Assembly (NCBI GenBank): GCA_937950565.1
Contig: CALFCS010000136.1
Span: 1 to 16,964 of the forward strand
DNA length: 16,964 bases
Reading direction: 5' to 3'
Source of the DNA: an uncultured Lachnospiraceae bacterium
GTDB taxonomy: Bacteria; Bacillota; Clostridia; Lachnospirales; Lachnospiraceae
In this document: piece by piece, positions 16,332 to 16,964 of the stretch
Numbering within the stretch: position 1 is the first letter of the stretch
How the letters are laid out: each line of letters opens with the position of its first letter
Notes under the pieces: generated by a model
Seen by the model: the letters and a program-made list of their open reading frames with translations, nothing else
Database searches by the model: none
What the model was told of the DNA's origin: nothing
Position numbers and translations under genes: made by a program

Positions 16332-16964
16332 AACCATTCTCCTTTTCGCTCTATCATCTCATCAATCCGGTCTATGTATGCATCAATTGCTTTTACATTT
16401 TCAATCCGGATCAGATTCGTCCGTTTCTTTTTATTTGCCGGATTCTCCACGGGTTCCTTGAACACAAGCTTTGTGGAAGCCCCCGCCCCTGCGGCAATAA
16501 TGGATTGTTTTTCCTCCATAATAAGTATATTGTATATTCCGGCTTTGTCAACCTTTGCATAACCTACATTTTCAAAATTTCCTGCCATATTTTTCTGCCG
16601 GTACAGATAATAGGGTGTCATTCCCATACGCGTGGCCGCGTGGGAAGCATCCTGAATCATCCTTTCCATCTGCTCATTCGCATTTTGGCTCTGCGCTCTC
16701 TCTTTCAGCACCTCTTCATATTCCCTGGAATCCTTCTGCCCCATTTTCGCCGCACGCTTAATTGCCAGAGAATGTACCGTCAGATTGTCAGGGGAGAGCT
16801 GCTCAATCTGCTGCAGCGTATCCTTCATATCCTCTACTGTCTCCCCCGGAAGTCCTGCGATGATATCCATATTAATATTGTCAAATCCAACTTCTCTTGC
16901 CAGAGCATATACTTCATAAATATCTGCTACCGTATGCCTTCTTCCAATCAAATCAAGCGTCTTC
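16322..16964 (-). CDS. hemZ: Coproporphyrinogen dehydrogenase HemZ (radical SAM), N-terminus outside window
   Basis: About 213 C-terminal residues of a protein usually near 490 residues; the reading frame is open to the right edge, and the CxxxCxxC cluster motif is outside. The visible part starts KTLDLIGRRHTVADIYEVY and includes GFDNINMDIIAGLPGE (radical-SAM barrel strand), PYYLYRQKNMAGNFENVGYAK, and an IAAGAGASTKL motif typical of the HemN/HemZ group. HemZ is annotated as the oxygen-independent oxidation of coproporphyrinogen III to protoporphyrinogen IX, but relatives of this group also act as heme chaperones, and I see no other heme genes here, so the reaction is taken from the family. 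It overlaps the hisS start, a common arrangement in Lachnospiraceae. Confidence 0.9.
   Translation of the reverse strand, partial: KTLDLIGRRHTVADIYEVYALAREVGFDNINMDIIAGLPGETVEDMKDTLQQIEQLSPDNLTVHSLAIKRAAKMGQKDSREYEEVLKERAQSQNANEQMERMIQDASHAATRMGMTPYYLYRQKNMAGNFENVGYAKVDKAGIYNILIMEEKQSIIAAGAGASTKLVFKEPVENPANKKKRTNLIRIENVKAIDAYIDRIDEMIERKGEWLWH
16339..16346 (-). promoter_or_regulatory. Ribosome binding site deciding the hisS start
   Basis: AAAAGGAG on the minus strand, inside the end of hemZ. Its core is 7 nt from the ATG at 16331 but 1 nt from the ATG at 16337, so the shorter protein (MALKKKP) is the better choice. Confidence 0.6.

Overview
The window is a 17-kb piece of a low-to-moderate-GC chromosome, almost certainly from an anaerobic gut Clostridia of the Lachnospiraceae type. 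The basis is the hemZ-hisS-aspS housekeeping cluster, two YesM/YesN-type two-component systems, a lipoprotein-rich signalling region, strong AGGAG-type ribosome binding sites, and a large secreted carbohydrase carrying FIVAR repeats. The species assignment is inference. Every gene I can support lies on the minus strand, so transcription runs from the right edge to the left edge. I see no tRNA, rRNA, CRISPR array, transposase or integrase. No gene-free stretch exceeds 300 bases.

Right part (13258-16964): housekeeping. The 3' part of hemZ (radical-SAM coproporphyrinogen dehydrogenase) is followed by hisS and aspS, tightly packed and closed by a strong intrinsic terminator at 13208-13247.

Centre (5406-13193): two adjacent signalling modules of the same composition. 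Module B (9000-13193) reads sensor kinase, response regulator, lipoprotein of the ABC family-1 solute-binding type. Module A (5406-8717) reads response regulator, sensor kinase, lipoprotein of the TRAP/DctP type. Neither module contains a permease or ATPase, and each binding protein is followed directly by a hairpin. The two response regulators are about two-thirds identical by eye. The kinases differ in their extracytoplasmic domains, and the two binding proteins belong to unrelated superfamilies. The simplest reading is a pair of three-component sensory systems in which an orphan binding lipoprotein presents a ligand to a membrane kinase.

Left part (1-5198): a very large secreted modular enzyme of glycoside hydrolase family 115 (alpha-glucuronidase), whose C-terminus runs off the window. 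After the catalytic part come a GH115 C-terminal domain, an Ig-like domain, a second beta-sandwich, a LamG-like domain and at least two FIVAR repeats.

Working model (inference): GH115 removes glucuronic or 4-O-methylglucuronic acid from xylan or arabinogalactan. The DctP-type lipoprotein, from a family known to bind uronates among other carboxylates, reports the product to its kinase. The AraC-type regulators then control the enzyme gene. A sequence close to TTTGAAA(A)GTATA occurs upstream of both the GH115 gene and the module A regulator and is a candidate common operator.
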